Shown: positions 37,149-47,198, counted from the stretch's first letter. The stretch is 64,000 bases of DNA from Lentibacillus sp. Marseille-P4043 (GCF_900258515.1 NZ_LT984884.1:2577353-2641352); one strand, 5' to 3'. Program-made: numbers and translations. The notes: a model not told the origin generated them from the sequence alone.

Positions 37149-37973
37149 ATGGGAAAAATACGCGTTTTAATTGCAAAACCTGGATTAGATGGACATGACC
37201 GTGGTGCACTTGTCATTGCACAAGCATTACGTGACCATGGGATGGAAGTAATCTATACTGGTTTACGGCAGTCACCAGTCCAAATAGCACAAGCAGCTGT
37301 ACAGGAAGATGTGGATGTTGTTGGGCTATCATCGTTGTCTGGTGCACATCGGACATTATTTCCAAAAATTATCGAAGCATTGGCAGAGCGAAATGCAAGC
37401 GATATTCCGGTTGTTGGCGGTGGTGTGATCCCAAGTGAAGATATTCCGTTTTTGATTGAAAAAGGGATTAAAAAGATTTTCACCAGTGGCTCATCAACAG
37501 ACGCACTGGCGAATTACATAAAACAATTGATCCAGCCAGGTGCGACCTATTTGGAAAAACCAAAGAAAATTTCACACATCGGTATTGCTGTTCAATCAAT
37601 TGATGATACGATTTCCTTTTACACCGATACATTAGGGCTTGAGCTTGAAACGGTAGAAGAAGTTGAATCAGAAGGCGTAAAAGTAGCCTTTTTATCGATT
37701 GGGGAAACACGTTTTGAGTTACTGGAACCACTTCATGAAACGTCTGCTATCAAAAAGTTCCTTGACAAAAAAGGAGAAGGGGTTCATCATATTGCGCTCG
37801 CAGTTGACAATATTGATGCACGACTAGAACAATATAAAAATGATGGTATTAAGTTAATTAACGAAGAAGCAAAACGTGGCGCACATAATAGCCAAATTGC
37901 CTTTATCCATCCGAAGGCAGCAAATGGGGTATTATTTGAGTTGTGCCAAGAGAACGAGGGAAGTGATGCATAA
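37149..37973 (+). CDS. Fusion: mutase B12-binding domain + methylmalonyl-CoA epimerase
   Basis: 274 residues in two domains. Residues 1-135 are the cobalamin-binding domain of methylmalonyl-CoA mutase with the lower-ligand motif DGHDRG, then [10 protein letters not shown] and VVGGGVIP. Residues 141-274 are a vicinal-oxygen-chelate domain typical of methylmalonyl-CoA epimerase, with metal-ligand positions in [18 protein letters not shown] and LFELCQE. So one chain supplies the mutase cofactor domain and the epimerase that makes its substrate. The start is ATG 37149 after AAAGGGGAG. The stop overlaps the next ATG as TAATG. Confidence 0.92.
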   Translation: MGKIRVLIAKPGLDGHDRGALVIAQALRDHGMEVIYTGLRQSPVQIAQAAVQEDVDVVGLSSLSGAHRTLFPKIIEALAERNASDIPVVGGGVIPSEDIPFLIEKGIKKIFTSGSSTDALANYIKQLIQPGATYLEKPKKISHIGIAVQSIDDTISFYTDTLGLELETVEEVESEGVKVAFLSIGETRFELLEPLHETSAIKKFLDKKGEGVHHIALAVDNIDARLEQYKNDGIKLINEEAKRGAHNSQIAFIHPKAANGVLFELCQENEGSDA

Positions 37974-39520
37974 TGGATATTTTTGATAAAATTAACGAAC
38001 TATATGACAAACGCAGACAAGTAGAGCTTGGCGGTGGCGATGAACGAATTGACAAACAACATGCAAAAGGAAAAATGACTGCACGAGAACGGATTGATTA
38101 TTTGCTTGATGATGATTCATTTGTTGAATTAAATCCATTTATTGAACACCGTGCTTCAGACTTTGGAATGGATAAATCAATTGCTAAGGGAGAAGGCGTT
38201 GTAACCGGATATGGGAAAATCAATGGCAAACCAATCTATTTATTTGCACAAGATTTTACCGTTTATGGTGGTGCACTTGGTGAAATGCATGGGAAAAAAA
38301 TTGCCGCGGTTATGGATCTTGCAGCCAAAAATGGTGTACCTTTTATTGGCCTAAATGATTCGGGTGGTGCCCGGATTCAGGAAGGTGTATCTTCACTGGA
38401 CGGGTATGGACAAGTGTTTTATCGCAACTCGATTTATTCTGGTGTGATTCCGCAAATTTCAGTAATTATGGGGCCAAGTGCTGGTGGTGCTGTTTATTCG
38501 CCAGCAATTACCGATTTTGTCATCATGGTTGAGAAGACCTCTCAAATGTTTATCACCGGACCGAAAGTGATTGAAACGGTAACCGGAGAAAAAATTTCAT
38601 CCGAAGACTTAGGCGGTGCACATATTCATAATGCAAAAAGCGGGAATGCTCATATCAAGACAGCGAGTGAAGAAGAGGCACTGGACAAGGTTCGCGAATT
38701 GTTGCAGTATTTACCAGCAAATAGTCAAGAAAAACCCCCACTACAGACGCCGGATGAGCGTGCAGCAGAATGTCCAGACCTAACAGAAGTTGTTCCATTT
38801 GATGCTGCAAGGCCGTATGATGTTAAGAAAGTAATTGAACAAGTTGTGGATACAGATAGTTTTTATGAAATTCACCAAGAGTTTGCGAAAAACATTGTTG
38901 TTGGCTTTGCCCGGATTCATGGACAATCGGTTGGCCTTGTAAGCAATCAGCCAAAATATATGGCTGGTGGGCTTGATATTGATTCGAGTGATAAAGCAGC
39001 ACGGTTCATTCGCTTTTGTGATGCTTTCAATATTCCGCTTATCACGTTTGAGGATGTGACAGGGTTTTTCCCTGGCGTTAAACAAGAGCATGGTGGTATC
39101 ATTCGTCATGGAGCTAAAATTTTATATGCTTATTCAGAGGCAACCGTTCCGAAAATTACCGTCATCACTCGGAAAGCGTTCGGTGGTGCTTATGTCGCGT
39201 TGAATAGTAAATCCATTGGCGCCGACTTGGTGTATGCATGGCCAAATGCAGAAGTTGCTGTCATGGGGCCTGATGGTGCAGCAAATATCATTTTTGCCAA
39301 GGAAATTGCGGAAAGTGATAATCCAGAGAAAACACGTCAGGAAAAGATCGATACATATCGTGAAAAATTTGCTAATCCATACGTTGCTGCTGGACTTGGT
39401 ATGATTGATGACGTGATTGATCCTCGGGAAACTCGGATTAAACTTATGCAGGCTTTGGAGATGCTATACAATAAACAAGAGGATAGACCGAAGAAAAAAC
39501 ACGGGAATATTCCATTGTAA
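37973..39520 (+). CDS. yqjD: Propionyl-CoA carboxylase beta subunit (carboxyltransferase)
   Basis: 515 residues of the biotin-dependent carboxyltransferase family, with two crotonase-like halves (GLNDSGGARIQEGVSSL and ARFIRFCDAFNIPLITFEDVTGFFPG; GGAYVALNSKSIGADLVYAWPNAEVAVMGPDGA). It would carboxylate propionyl-CoA to methylmalonyl-CoA, the substrate of the two preceding genes, to which it is translationally coupled. No biotin carboxylase/carrier subunit is adjacent. A decarboxylase role is a less likely alternative. Confidence 0.92.
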   Translation: MDIFDKINELYDKRRQVELGGGDERIDKQHAKGKMTARERIDYLLDDDSFVELNPFIEHRASDFGMDKSIAKGEGVVTGYGKINGKPIYLFAQDFTVYGGALGEMHGKKIAAVMDLAAKNGVPFIGLNDSGGARIQEGVSSLDGYGQVFYRNSIYSGVIPQISVIMGPSAGGAVYSPAITDFVIMVEKTSQMFITGPKVIETVTGEKISSEDLGGAHIHNAKSGNAHIKTASEEEALDKVRELLQYLPANSQEKPPLQTPDERAAECPDLTEVVPFDAARPYDVKKVIEQVVDTDSFYEIHQEFAKNIVVGFARIHGQSVGLVSNQPKYMAGGLDIDSSDKAARFIRFCDAFNIPLITFEDVTGFFPGVKQEHGGIIRHGAKILYAYSEATVPKITVITRKAFGGAYVALNSKSIGADLVYAWPNAEVAVMGPDGAANIIFAKEIAESDNPEKTRQEKIDTYREKFANPYVAAGLGMIDDVIDPRETRIKLMQALEMLYNKQEDRPKKKHGNIPL

Positions 39521-39546
39521 TTTCAAAAGAAGGAGCTTTTATAAAA

Positions 39547-40671
39547 ATGGTCCAAGTAAATCAAGATCGTTTAATTAATGAATTTATGGAATTAGTACAG
39601 ATTGATTCAGAAACAGGACATGAAGAAAAAATTTCCGACGTATTGAAACAGAAATTTACTGACTTGGGACTTGAAGTGATCGAGGATAACAGCAAAGAAA
39701 AGACTGGCCACGGTTCGAATAATTTAATTTGCAATTTAAAAGGAACAAAAGATGGCGTTGACTCGATTTATTTTACCTCCCATATGGATACAGTTGTTCC
39801 AGGGAACGGGATTAAACCATCCATTAAAGATGGTTATATTGTGTCAGATGGTTCAACAATACTTGGTTCCGATGATAAAGCTGGACTTGCAGCAATTTTC
39901 GAGGCAATCCGTACATTGCAAGAGAACAATGTTGAGCATGGCAATATTCAATTTGTCATTACAGCTGGTGAAGAATCAGGATTAGTTGGTGCCAAAGCAT
40001 TGGATAGTTCGCTACTCCATGCAAAATACGGCTATGCAATTGATAGCAATGGTACAGTTGGCGACATCATCGTTGCTGCACCAACACAGGCAAAGATTTC
40101 TACCGTGATGAAAGGAAAAACAGCACATGCGGGTGTTGCTCCAGAAAATGGCGTTTCGGCTATTACCTTGGCAGCTAAAGCAATTGCGAAAATGCCACTA
40201 GGTCGAATTGATGATGAAACAACCGCAAACATCGGTCGATTTGAAGGTGGACAACAAACCAATATCGTTTGTGATTATGTTGAAATTTTAGCAGAAGCTC
40301 GTTCACTTGTTCCGGAAAAAATGGAAGCACAAGTTGCGAAGATGAAAGAGGCATTTGAAACGACTGCTGAAGAACTTGGCGGAACTGCAGAAGTTGACGT
40401 GCAAGTTATGTACCCTGGCTTTAAACAGGCAGCAGGAGATCAAGTTGTTGAGGTTGCCCGTAATGCAGCAAAAACAATCGGTCGGGAAAGCAAGCTGCTA
40501 AAAAGTGGCGGTGGAAGTGATGCCAACGTTATTGCAGGTTATGGAATTCCAACCGTTAACCTTGCTGTTGGCTATGAGGAAATCCATACGACAAATGAAC
40601 GAATTCCAGTTAATGAACTAGTAAAAGTAACGGAATTAGTTACAGCAATTGTGCAAGAAACGGCTAAATAA
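39547..40671 (+). CDS. yqjE: M20 family peptidase (PepT-like, YqjE)
   Basis: 374 residues of the zinc-dependent M20 peptidase family. Metal and catalytic motifs: TSHMDTVVPG, GSDDKAGLAAI, TAGEESGLVGAKAL, and the dimerisation domain from about 185 to 300, ending with GGGSDANVI and the final His in YEEIHTTNERI. It is the YqjE neighbour of YqjD as in B. subtilis. Substrate unknown; annotated relatives are called tripeptidase T-like. Confidence 0.9.
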   Translation: MVQVNQDRLINEFMELVQIDSETGHEEKISDVLKQKFTDLGLEVIEDNSKEKTGHGSNNLICNLKGTKDGVDSIYFTSHMDTVVPGNGIKPSIKDGYIVSDGSTILGSDDKAGLAAIFEAIRTLQENNVEHGNIQFVITAGEESGLVGAKALDSSLLHAKYGYAIDSNGTVGDIIVAAPTQAKISTVMKGKTAHAGVAPENGVSAITLAAKAIAKMPLGRIDDETTANIGRFEGGQQTNIVCDYVEILAEARSLVPEKMEAQVAKMKEAFETTAEELGGTAEVDVQVMYPGFKQAAGDQVVEVARNAAKTIGRESKLLKSGGGSDANVIAGYGIPTVNLAVGYEEIHTTNERIPVNELVKVTELVTAIVQETAK

Positions 40672-40724
40672 TTAGCACATAAGTTAATAAACCTAATGAT
40701 AATAAGGGTCCGTTTATGGAAAAA

Positions 40725-40850
40725 GGAGAAGGGGAGTCAGAGAAACGACTCGCTTTCCACGGACGAGCGCCCGAGCCTCCTCACAAAAATCGTTGCGGGG
40801 TCTCGGCTCACTCGTTTTTTCGCAGGAGTCTCGCCGTTTCTCTTCCTCCC
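40725..40850. repeat. Diverged mosaic repeat R4
   Basis: GAGAAACG (40740-40747) and CGTTTCTC (40835-40842) are inverted ends. Inside are CGCTTTCCACGG, CGAGCCTCCTC, TTGCGGGGTCTCGG and CGCAGGAGTCTCG in the same order as in the other copies, but diverged. It lies between yqjE and dinB. Confidence 0.75.
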
Positions 40851-40960
40851 TAAATCAAATATAGCGTAAATAAGAAATCGAATTATTATCTTACTTAAAA
40901 ATGTGATTTTAATTCAACTAATTATCATTTGTTTTAATATAGGTGTTTCTCCATCTAAAC

Positions 40961-40997
40961 GGAGGGGATTGGATAATGTCCAGTCTCCTTTTTTTGT
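40961..40997 (+). terminator. Terminator upstream of dinB
   Basis: Imperfect stem GGGGATTGGA / TCCAGTCTCC followed by TTTTTTT. Confidence 0.6.
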
Positions 40998-41042
40998 GCT
41001 ATAATAAATAAAAAGAAACAACCGTTCGTAAAGGGTGATAGA

Positions 41043-42293
41043 ATGTCACAATGGTATCCGAAAAAAGGCCGTGTTATCTTCCATATTGATATGAATTGTT
41101 TTTACGCATCCGTTGAAATGGCCTATAACCCGAAGTTGAAAGGAAAACCACTAGCAATTGCTGGTAATCCGGAAGAACGCAAGGGAATTGTTGTGACGAG
41201 TAGTTATGAAGCTAGGGCTAAAGGGGTCAAGACAACAATGACATTATGGCAGGCAAGAAAACTATGCCCGCAGTTAATGGTTTTACGACCTAATTTTGAT
41301 CGTTACCGGGCAGCTTCCAGAGAAATGTTTAAAATGCTTGCTGACATAACCCCATTTGTTCAACCAGTTTCAATCGATGAAGGATACATGGATATTACGG
41401 AATGCGAGCATCTCGGGAATCCAATCAAAATAGCGGAAAATCTACAGAATAAAATTAAACATGAGTTGGATCTGCCATGTAGTATTGGGATCGCCCCAAA
41501 TAAGTTTTTAGCGAAAATGGCCTCTGATATGAAAAAGCCAATGGGGATAACTATTCTTAGAAAGCGGGACCTATCTCATAAATTGTGGCCATTACCTGTT
41601 GAAGAAATGTATGGAGTTGGGGAAAAGACAGCACGGAAATTAAATGCGATTGATGTGAAGACGATTGGTGATCTTGCCGGTTGGGATGTTTACCAACTGA
41701 AACAAATTTTAGGCATAAATGGCGAACGTTTGAAAAACCGAGCAAACGGGATTGATCCAAGACAGGTAGATCCAGAAGCGGTAAATGAATTTAAAAGTAT
41801 TGGCAGTTCGCAAACATTGGCTGAGGACACAACAAACGAAACCGAAATTAAGAAATTAATGGGGAAACTTGCTGACAATGTAGAACGTAGAATGAAACGA
41901 AAACAAGCTGCAGGGCGAAGTGTTCAGATTATGATTCGTTACCACGATCGGAAGACAGTTACACGAAGTAAAAAGCTGCAATCCTATATTGAGAAAAAAG
42001 CGGATATTCTTTTTGTTGCGAATGAATTATTTCAAAAACATTGGAACTTAGAACCGATACGCCTGCTAGGAATTACAGTTCAAGATGTGGAAGAAAAACA
42101 AAACATTGCACACCAACTTGACTTGTTTACCTATGAAAAAGAAGCGGGAAAAGAAAAGTTATATACGGCAATTGAAGAATTGACAACGAAATACGGGAAA
42201 AATCCATTTACACAGCTGGAGGAAAATCAAAATCAAGCGGATCAGCCGCACACAAGCTTTCAAAAAGATTTTTTGGATGATTATAAACGATAA
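41043..42293 (+). CDS. dinB: DNA polymerase IV (Y family)
   Basis: Error-prone translesion polymerase. 416 residues: palm motif VIFHIDMNCFYASVEMA, catalytic SIDEGYMDIT, the helix-hairpin-helix thumb (YGVGEKTARKLNAIDVKTIGDLA), the little-finger domain, and a C-terminal clamp-binding pentapeptide QLDLF in IAHQLDLFTYE. Corresponds to B. subtilis YqjH by position. ATG after AAGGGTGAT. Confidence 0.96.
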   Translation: MSQWYPKKGRVIFHIDMNCFYASVEMAYNPKLKGKPLAIAGNPEERKGIVVTSSYEARAKGVKTTMTLWQARKLCPQLMVLRPNFDRYRAASREMFKMLADITPFVQPVSIDEGYMDITECEHLGNPIKIAENLQNKIKHELDLPCSIGIAPNKFLAKMASDMKKPMGITILRKRDLSHKLWPLPVEEMYGVGEKTARKLNAIDVKTIGDLAGWDVYQLKQILGINGERLKNRANGIDPRQVDPEAVNEFKSIGSSQTLAEDTTNETEIKKLMGKLADNVERRMKRKQAAGRSVQIMIRYHDRKTVTRSKKLQSYIEKKADILFVANELFQKHWNLEPIRLLGITVQDVEEKQNIAHQLDLFTYEKEAGKEKLYTAIEELTTKYGKNPFTQLEENQNQADQPHTSFQKDFLDDYKR

Positions 42294-42295
42294 CA

Positions 42296-42333
42296 AGCAC
42301 ACACTTGGAATTCAGGTGTGGGCTTTTTTTAAT
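42296..42333 (+). terminator. Terminator after dinB
   Basis: Stem AGCACACACTTG / CAGGTGTGGGCT followed by TTTTTTT. Confidence 0.85.
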
Positions 42334-42339
42334 TAAGTC

Positions 42340-42800
42340 TGTTTTCAAAAAGATTGTTGCACAATATTCATAAACTGTGCATTAACTACCGTTGCGGAAA
42401 TACACTTCGCTTTCCCGCAGGACAAGGAATGCTTCGACAGCGTAACATCGCACGCAGAAAATGGTTTTTATTTTCAAGGAGTATACGTATATTTCCTTTA
42501 CTGGTATTGTGCCTTATCATCTTATTACAATTATTTAAATATTTATACTTGATTACAGGAGAAGCATATATTTCCTCGCAAGCAGTCCGTATACACGTAG
42601 ACTCCTGGGGGAAGAGAGGCATAGGTGAGACCCCGCAGTGCGAAAAGGGAGTAAAGGCTAAGATCGCCACGTCCTGTGGCAACGCCTTCATGACCAACGT
42701 CGTGTTGGCCTGAGGAGGCTCTCCAGCCGCCCCCGGAAAGCGTAGTGTATATGGGCTGCGGGTCAGAAAGCAACAAAAAATGCGAAACCAACATTTATAC
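42340..42800. repeat. Mosaic repeat cluster R5, inverse partner of R7
   Basis: The core 42582-42759 has inverted ends GCAGTCCGTATACAC / GTGTATATGGGCTGC and is nearly the exact reverse complement of 53743-53920, including more than 60 identical bases of internal insert. Its left part (42405-42490) carries the cassette beginning GGACAAGGAATGCTTCG between CCCGCA and AAGGAGTATACG. Flanks (GATTACAGGAGAAGCATA; TTTATACCAACTACGAAATT) also match R7 or R2 ends. No gene is supported. Confidence 0.87.
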
Positions 42801-42864
42801 CAACTACGAAATTATTATAAATTCAACCCCTTCAGAAAATAATTAAAATATTTTAAAATAACTG

Positions 42865-42893
42865 TTGTATATTTATTCAATATTTATTATAAT
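42865..42893 (+). promoter_or_regulatory. argC promoter with overlapping ARG box
   Basis: -35 TTGTAT (42865-42870), 17 bp, -10 TATAAT (42888-42893). The -35 lies inside TTGTATATTTATTCAA, which fits the ArgR/AhrC half-operator (TNTGNATWWWWATNCANA), so bound repressor would block the promoter. The start codon is 33 bp away. Confidence 0.8.
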
Positions 42894-42926
42894 GATACAC
42901 AATTAATTTTTAAGGGGCTGACATTT

Positions 42927-43970
42927 GTGAAGGTAGGAATTGTAGGTGCGAATGGGTATGGGGGTGCAGAACTAATTCGGCTCTTGCACAATCATCCAAT
43001 GGTTACGGTTGATTTACTCGTTTCTCATTCGACGCAAGGGCAGAAAATAACGGATCAGTATCCACAGTTGCAACATGTCTTAGAGTTACCATTGGAAAAA
43101 CTCCATGTTCCGGAAATCATCAATCGGGTGGATGCGGTATTCTTTGCAACGCCCTCAGGAGTGACGAAAGATATTGCTCCTCCATTTGTCGAAGCAGGCA
43201 TCCCGTGTATTGATCTCTCAGGCGATTTCCGGTTAAAAGATAAGCAAATGTATAAAGAATGGTATAAAAATGCACCCGCTGAGCAGGAGTTTTTGGATAT
43301 GGCTGTGTATGGGTTGCCTGAGATCTATCGCAAGGATTTGAACGACAGAACATTTATTGCTAATCCGGGTTGTTATCCGACAGCAGCACTGCTCGGTATC
43401 GTTCCAGCAGTTAAGGCATCCATAATTGATACAACTTATCCGATTATCATTGACGGAAAAACTGGGGTATCTGGTGCTGGTAGAAAGCCTACACAAGGGA
43501 CATTATTTTCGGAAATCAATGAGAACATGAAGGCATATAAGCTTGGTAGTCATCAGCACACACCGGAAATAGAGCAAGTATTGTCCCAAATTAAAGGGGC
43601 AGAGACAAAAGTAACATTTAATGCCCATTTGGTTCCTATGACAAGAGGGATTTTATGCACGATTTATGCATCGTTAAAAAATATACACCTGACAGATGCA
43701 GATGTTGTGCAATTGTACAACGAGACTTATCAAGATGAGCATTTTGTTCGGGTTAGACCAGAAAAATGCTGGCCGGCAACAAAGGAAGTATACGGAACAA
43801 ATTTTTGTGATATTGGTGTTTCAATTGACCAACGAACGAATATATTAACGATCATTTCGGTCATTGACAATCTAGTGAAAGGTGCAGCCGGTCAGGCGAT
43901 CCAAAATCTGAATCTAATGAACAATTGGGATGAAAAAACAGGACTGGATACTATTCCGGTTTATCCATAG
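42927..43970 (+). CDS. argC: N-acetyl-gamma-glutamyl-phosphate reductase
   Basis: Third step of ornithine synthesis, NADPH-dependent reduction to N-acetylglutamate semialdehyde. 347 residues: Rossmann motif GIVGANGYGGAELIRLL, catalytic Cys in IANPGCYPTAALL, and KTGVSGAGRKPT. GTG start after TAAGGGG. First gene of argC-argJ-argB-argD-carB. Confidence 0.97.
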   Translation: MKVGIVGANGYGGAELIRLLHNHPMVTVDLLVSHSTQGQKITDQYPQLQHVLELPLEKLHVPEIINRVDAVFFATPSGVTKDIAPPFVEAGIPCIDLSGDFRLKDKQMYKEWYKNAPAEQEFLDMAVYGLPEIYRKDLNDRTFIANPGCYPTAALLGIVPAVKASIIDTTYPIIIDGKTGVSGAGRKPTQGTLFSEINENMKAYKLGSHQHTPEIEQVLSQIKGAETKVTFNAHLVPMTRGILCTIYASLKNIHLTDADVVQLYNETYQDEHFVRVRPEKCWPATKEVYGTNFCDIGVSIDQRTNILTIISVIDNLVKGAAGQAIQNLNLMNNWDEKTGLDTIPVYP

Positions 43971-43982
43971 AAGGAGGGCGTA

Positions 43983-45209
43983 ATGGAAACTTATACAAAA
44001 ACAAAACTGATCGAAGTTGATGGTAATGTTGCAACAGCCAATGGGTTTTACGCTGGCGGATTACATTGTGGGATCAAGCGCAAACGAAATGATTTAGGTT
44101 GGTTATATTCAGATGTGCCTGCCAATACTGCTGCTGTATATACGACAAATCAGTTCCAGGCAGCACCACTTGTTGTAACAAAGGAAAGCATTCAAGCAGA
44201 GGGAAAAATTCAAGGGTTAATTGTTAATTCTGGTGTTGCAAATGCTTGTACGGGTGAAGAAGGATTAAGCAATGCCTATCAAATGCGCCATTTGTTTGCA
44301 AATAAATTAGGAATCGCCGATCACCTTGTAGCCGTCAACTCAACTGGTGTCATTGGCGAGCAGTTGCCAATGGAAAAGCTTACAGAGGGAATTGCACAAA
44401 TTGACTTGACTGATTCCGTTCAGGAGAATTTTGAAAAAGCGATTTTAACGACCGATACGTTTACAAAACATGCATGTGTACAGACCGAAATAGATGGGCA
44501 GCAAGTGATAATTGGCGGTGCGGCAAAAGGTTCGGGAATGATTAATCCTAATATGGCAACAATGCTCACTTTTTTGACAACCGATGCAGCGATTGAACCG
44601 GCTGCTCTGGATTTGGCACTAAAGACAGCGGTAGATCAGACGTTTAATTGCATTACAGTTGATGGCGATACAAGTACAAATGATACCGTGATGGTGATGG
44701 CGAATGGATTAGCAAACAATCCATTAATTACACAACAAGATTCGGAAAGTTTTCAGTTATTTAGTGATGCGTTAACAGTTGTATGTCAGAATCTTGCAAA
44801 ACAAATTGCCCGAGATGGTGAAGGTGCAACGAAACTAATTGAAGTACAAGTCAAAGGAGCAAAAACGCATGAGGATGCACAAACAATCAGTAAAACGGTC
44901 GTCGGTTCAAGTCTTGTAAAAACAGCAGTATTCGGTGCAGACGCTAATTGGGGTAGGATCATTTGTGCAATCGGGTATAGTGGAACCGAAATCGATACGA
45001 ATAAGGTAGATGTCTCCATTGGCAATACGCTAGTTGTTCATCGGGGTATGCCAGTCATTTTTGATGAAGATACAGCTGAGGCTTATTTGCAACAAAAAGA
45101 AGAAATAACGATTGTCATTGATTTGAATAGTGGGAATCAGGAAGCAACGGCATGGGGCTGTGATCTTTCTTATGACTATGTGAAAATTAATGCTTCCTAT
45201 CGTACGTGA
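43983..45209 (+). CDS. argJ: Bifunctional ornithine acetyltransferase / N-acetylglutamate synthase
   Basis: Recycles the acetyl group from N-acetylornithine to glutamate; bifunctional members also use acetyl-CoA. 408 residues with the autocleavage site in NPNMATMLTF (cleavage before the Thr of ATML). Features TTDTFTKHA and the C-terminal ASYRT end. RBS AAGGAGG; 12-bp gap after argC. Absence of a separate argE/argA here fits the cyclic pathway. Confidence 0.96.
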   Translation: METYTKTKLIEVDGNVATANGFYAGGLHCGIKRKRNDLGWLYSDVPANTAAVYTTNQFQAAPLVVTKESIQAEGKIQGLIVNSGVANACTGEEGLSNAYQMRHLFANKLGIADHLVAVNSTGVIGEQLPMEKLTEGIAQIDLTDSVQENFEKAILTTDTFTKHACVQTEIDGQQVIIGGAAKGSGMINPNMATMLTFLTTDAAIEPAALDLALKTAVDQTFNCITVDGDTSTNDTVMVMANGLANNPLITQQDSESFQLFSDALTVVCQNLAKQIARDGEGATKLIEVQVKGAKTHEDAQTISKTVVGSSLVKTAVFGADANWGRIICAIGYSGTEIDTNKVDVSIGNTLVVHRGMPVIFDEDTAEAYLQQKEEITIVIDLNSGNQEATAWGCDLSYDYVKINASYRT

Positions 45210-45224
45210 GGAGGGGAAACGTCT

Positions 45225-46010
45225 ATGTCCTATCTTGTTATTAAATGTGGTGGAAGTGTCTTGGAGCAACTTCCAGCAGCTTTTTACAAAAACATTGCTT
45301 CGATTGCGCGTGATTATCTATATCAGCCAATTATCGTCCATGGTGGTGGGCCAATGGTTTCCTCGCTACTCACGGAACTAAATATGGAAACGAAGTTCGT
45401 TGATGGGATGCGCGTGACAACTGAGGAAGTGTTAGATGTGGTGGAAATGGCGTTATCGGGTTCGGTCAATAAGAAAATCGTTCGTCATATCATTGCGAAT
45501 GGTGGTTCAGCGGTTGGATTAAGCGGGGTTGATGGCATGCTGCTGGAAGCTAAAGTGCTTGTGCATCAGCAGGGACTTGGCTTTGTTGGGGAGGTTATTG
45601 CTGTTAACACGATGGAACTGGAGTCAATCAGTAGCCAAGGCAAAATCCCTGTCATCTCCCCAGTTGCAATTGATAAGCAAGGTCAACGCTGGAATGTCAA
45701 TGCAGATCTAGCGGCAGCAGCGGTCGCAAAAGCATTGCAAGCACCACTATATATGATGACAAATGTTCCAGGAGTTCTTAAGCAAGGCAATCTGCGAACA
45801 AAGCTGACCACCTCTGAAGCAGAAGCGATGATAACTTCTAGCCACATTCATGGTGGAATGATACCAAAAGTTCAAGCAGCACTGGATAGTTTGCAGCAAG
45901 GGGTAAACGAAGTCGTCATTTTGAACGGTCTAGAAATAAACAGTCTCCCCCGGCTCTTGCAAGGAGAGGAAATTGGAACATCATTTAGCTTAGATAAAAT
46001 TGAAACATGA
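45225..46010 (+). CDS. argB: Acetylglutamate kinase
   Basis: Phosphorylates N-acetylglutamate, usually the feedback-sensitive step. 261 residues of the amino acid kinase fold: VIKCGGSVLEQLP, IVHGGGPMVSSLL, MTNVPGVL and HGGMIPKVQAAL. No N-terminal extension of the arginine-sensitive type is obvious. RBS GAGGGG. Confidence 0.96.
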   Translation: MSYLVIKCGGSVLEQLPAAFYKNIASIARDYLYQPIIVHGGGPMVSSLLTELNMETKFVDGMRVTTEEVLDVVEMALSGSVNKKIVRHIIANGGSAVGLSGVDGMLLEAKVLVHQQGLGFVGEVIAVNTMELESISSQGKIPVISPVAIDKQGQRWNVNADLAAAAVAKALQAPLYMMTNVPGVLKQGNLRTKLTTSEAEAMITSSHIHGGMIPKVQAALDSLQQGVNEVVILNGLEINSLPRLLQGEEIGTSFSLDKIET

Positions 46011-46025
46011 TAAGGAGGGATTGAG

Positions 46026-47198
46026 TTGGCAGAAACAAATACCGTAACTTCTTCGTTAATGAACACTTATAATCGTTTCCCCGTTGCCATTAAACAAGGA
46101 AAAGGAAGTTATGTTTGGGATACAGCAGGGAAGTCATTTTTAGATTTCACTTCAGGGATTGCGACATGTAACCTTGGCCATGTTCCAGAAGTAGTGAAAT
46201 ACGCTGTGGCTGATCAATTAGAAAAGCTTTGGCACTGTTCGAATCTATATCAGATTGAAGCACAAGAACAGTTGGCAACTTTATTAACCAATAACAGCAA
46301 TTTTGATCAGGTATTTTTCTGTAACAGTGGTGCAGAAGCGAATGAAGCAGCATTGAAATTGGTTCGCGCCTATCACACGGAAAGACGCACAATTGTCACG
46401 TTCAACAAATCCTTTCACGGCAGAACACTGGCAACTTTAAGTGCTACAGGGCAGGAAAAAGTACAAACAGGTTTTGCTCCTTTATTGTCAGGGTTCACCT
46501 ATTTACCTTATAACGATAACACTAGTCTAAAAAGCCTTCAACATGACCCGCCAGCAGCTGTTATGTTTGAACTTGTTCAAGGAGAGGGTGGGGTTATTCC
46601 AGCAGATCAGGATTGGATAGATGAACTTGTGCAAATTTGTTCCGATCAGCAGATTTTGCTTGTTGTTGATGAGGTGCAAACAGGGATGGGAAGGACTGGA
46701 ACCTTGTTTGCCTATGAACAATATGACTTTGAACCGGATATTGTCACACTCGCAAAAGGGCTGGGATCCGGATTTCCAATCGGGGCGATGCTCGCGAAAG
46801 AGGAAGTGGCTAACGCATTTCAACCAGGCAGTCATGGTAGTACGTTTGGTGGGAATCCACTAGCTGCAACAGCTGGGCTGGCAACGGTGACAGAACTTGT
46901 TCATTCTCCCGTTATAAAAAGTAGTTTAGAGAAAAGCCTGTTGCTGATTACGCAGTTAAAGCAGCTTATGGATGAATTTCCACAACTGAAAGGAATCCGT
47001 GGCAAAGGGTTGCTAATTGGGATTGAAGTAGATGGTATGGCAGGTGAGATTGTTCGGAAAGCGATTAAGGAAAACTTATTAATCTTAACAGCAGGACCAG
47101 ATGTGGTGCGTCTTTTGCCACCACTTACCGTGACAGAAGATGATATTTTGCTATTCATAGAGGAATTTCGCACCGTGTTGGAAACACTTTTTTCATAG
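46026..47198 (+). CDS. argD: Acetylornithine aminotransferase
   Basis: PLP enzyme converting N-acetylglutamate semialdehyde to N-acetylornithine. 390 residues of class III aminotransferases: FCNSGAEANEAALKLVR, VVDEVQTGMGRTG, and the PLP Lys in TLAKGLGSGFPIGAM. TTG start after AAGGAGGG. carA would be expected next but is absent; carB begins 20 bp after the stop. Confidence 0.95.
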   Translation: MAETNTVTSSLMNTYNRFPVAIKQGKGSYVWDTAGKSFLDFTSGIATCNLGHVPEVVKYAVADQLEKLWHCSNLYQIEAQEQLATLLTNNSNFDQVFFCNSGAEANEAALKLVRAYHTERRTIVTFNKSFHGRTLATLSATGQEKVQTGFAPLLSGFTYLPYNDNTSLKSLQHDPPAAVMFELVQGEGGVIPADQDWIDELVQICSDQQILLVVDEVQTGMGRTGTLFAYEQYDFEPDIVTLAKGLGSGFPIGAMLAKEEVANAFQPGSHGSTFGGNPLAATAGLATVTELVHSPVIKSSLEKSLLLITQLKQLMDEFPQLKGIRGKGLLIGIEVDGMAGEIVRKAIKENLLILTAGPDVVRLLPPLTVTEDDILLFIEEFRTVLETLFS

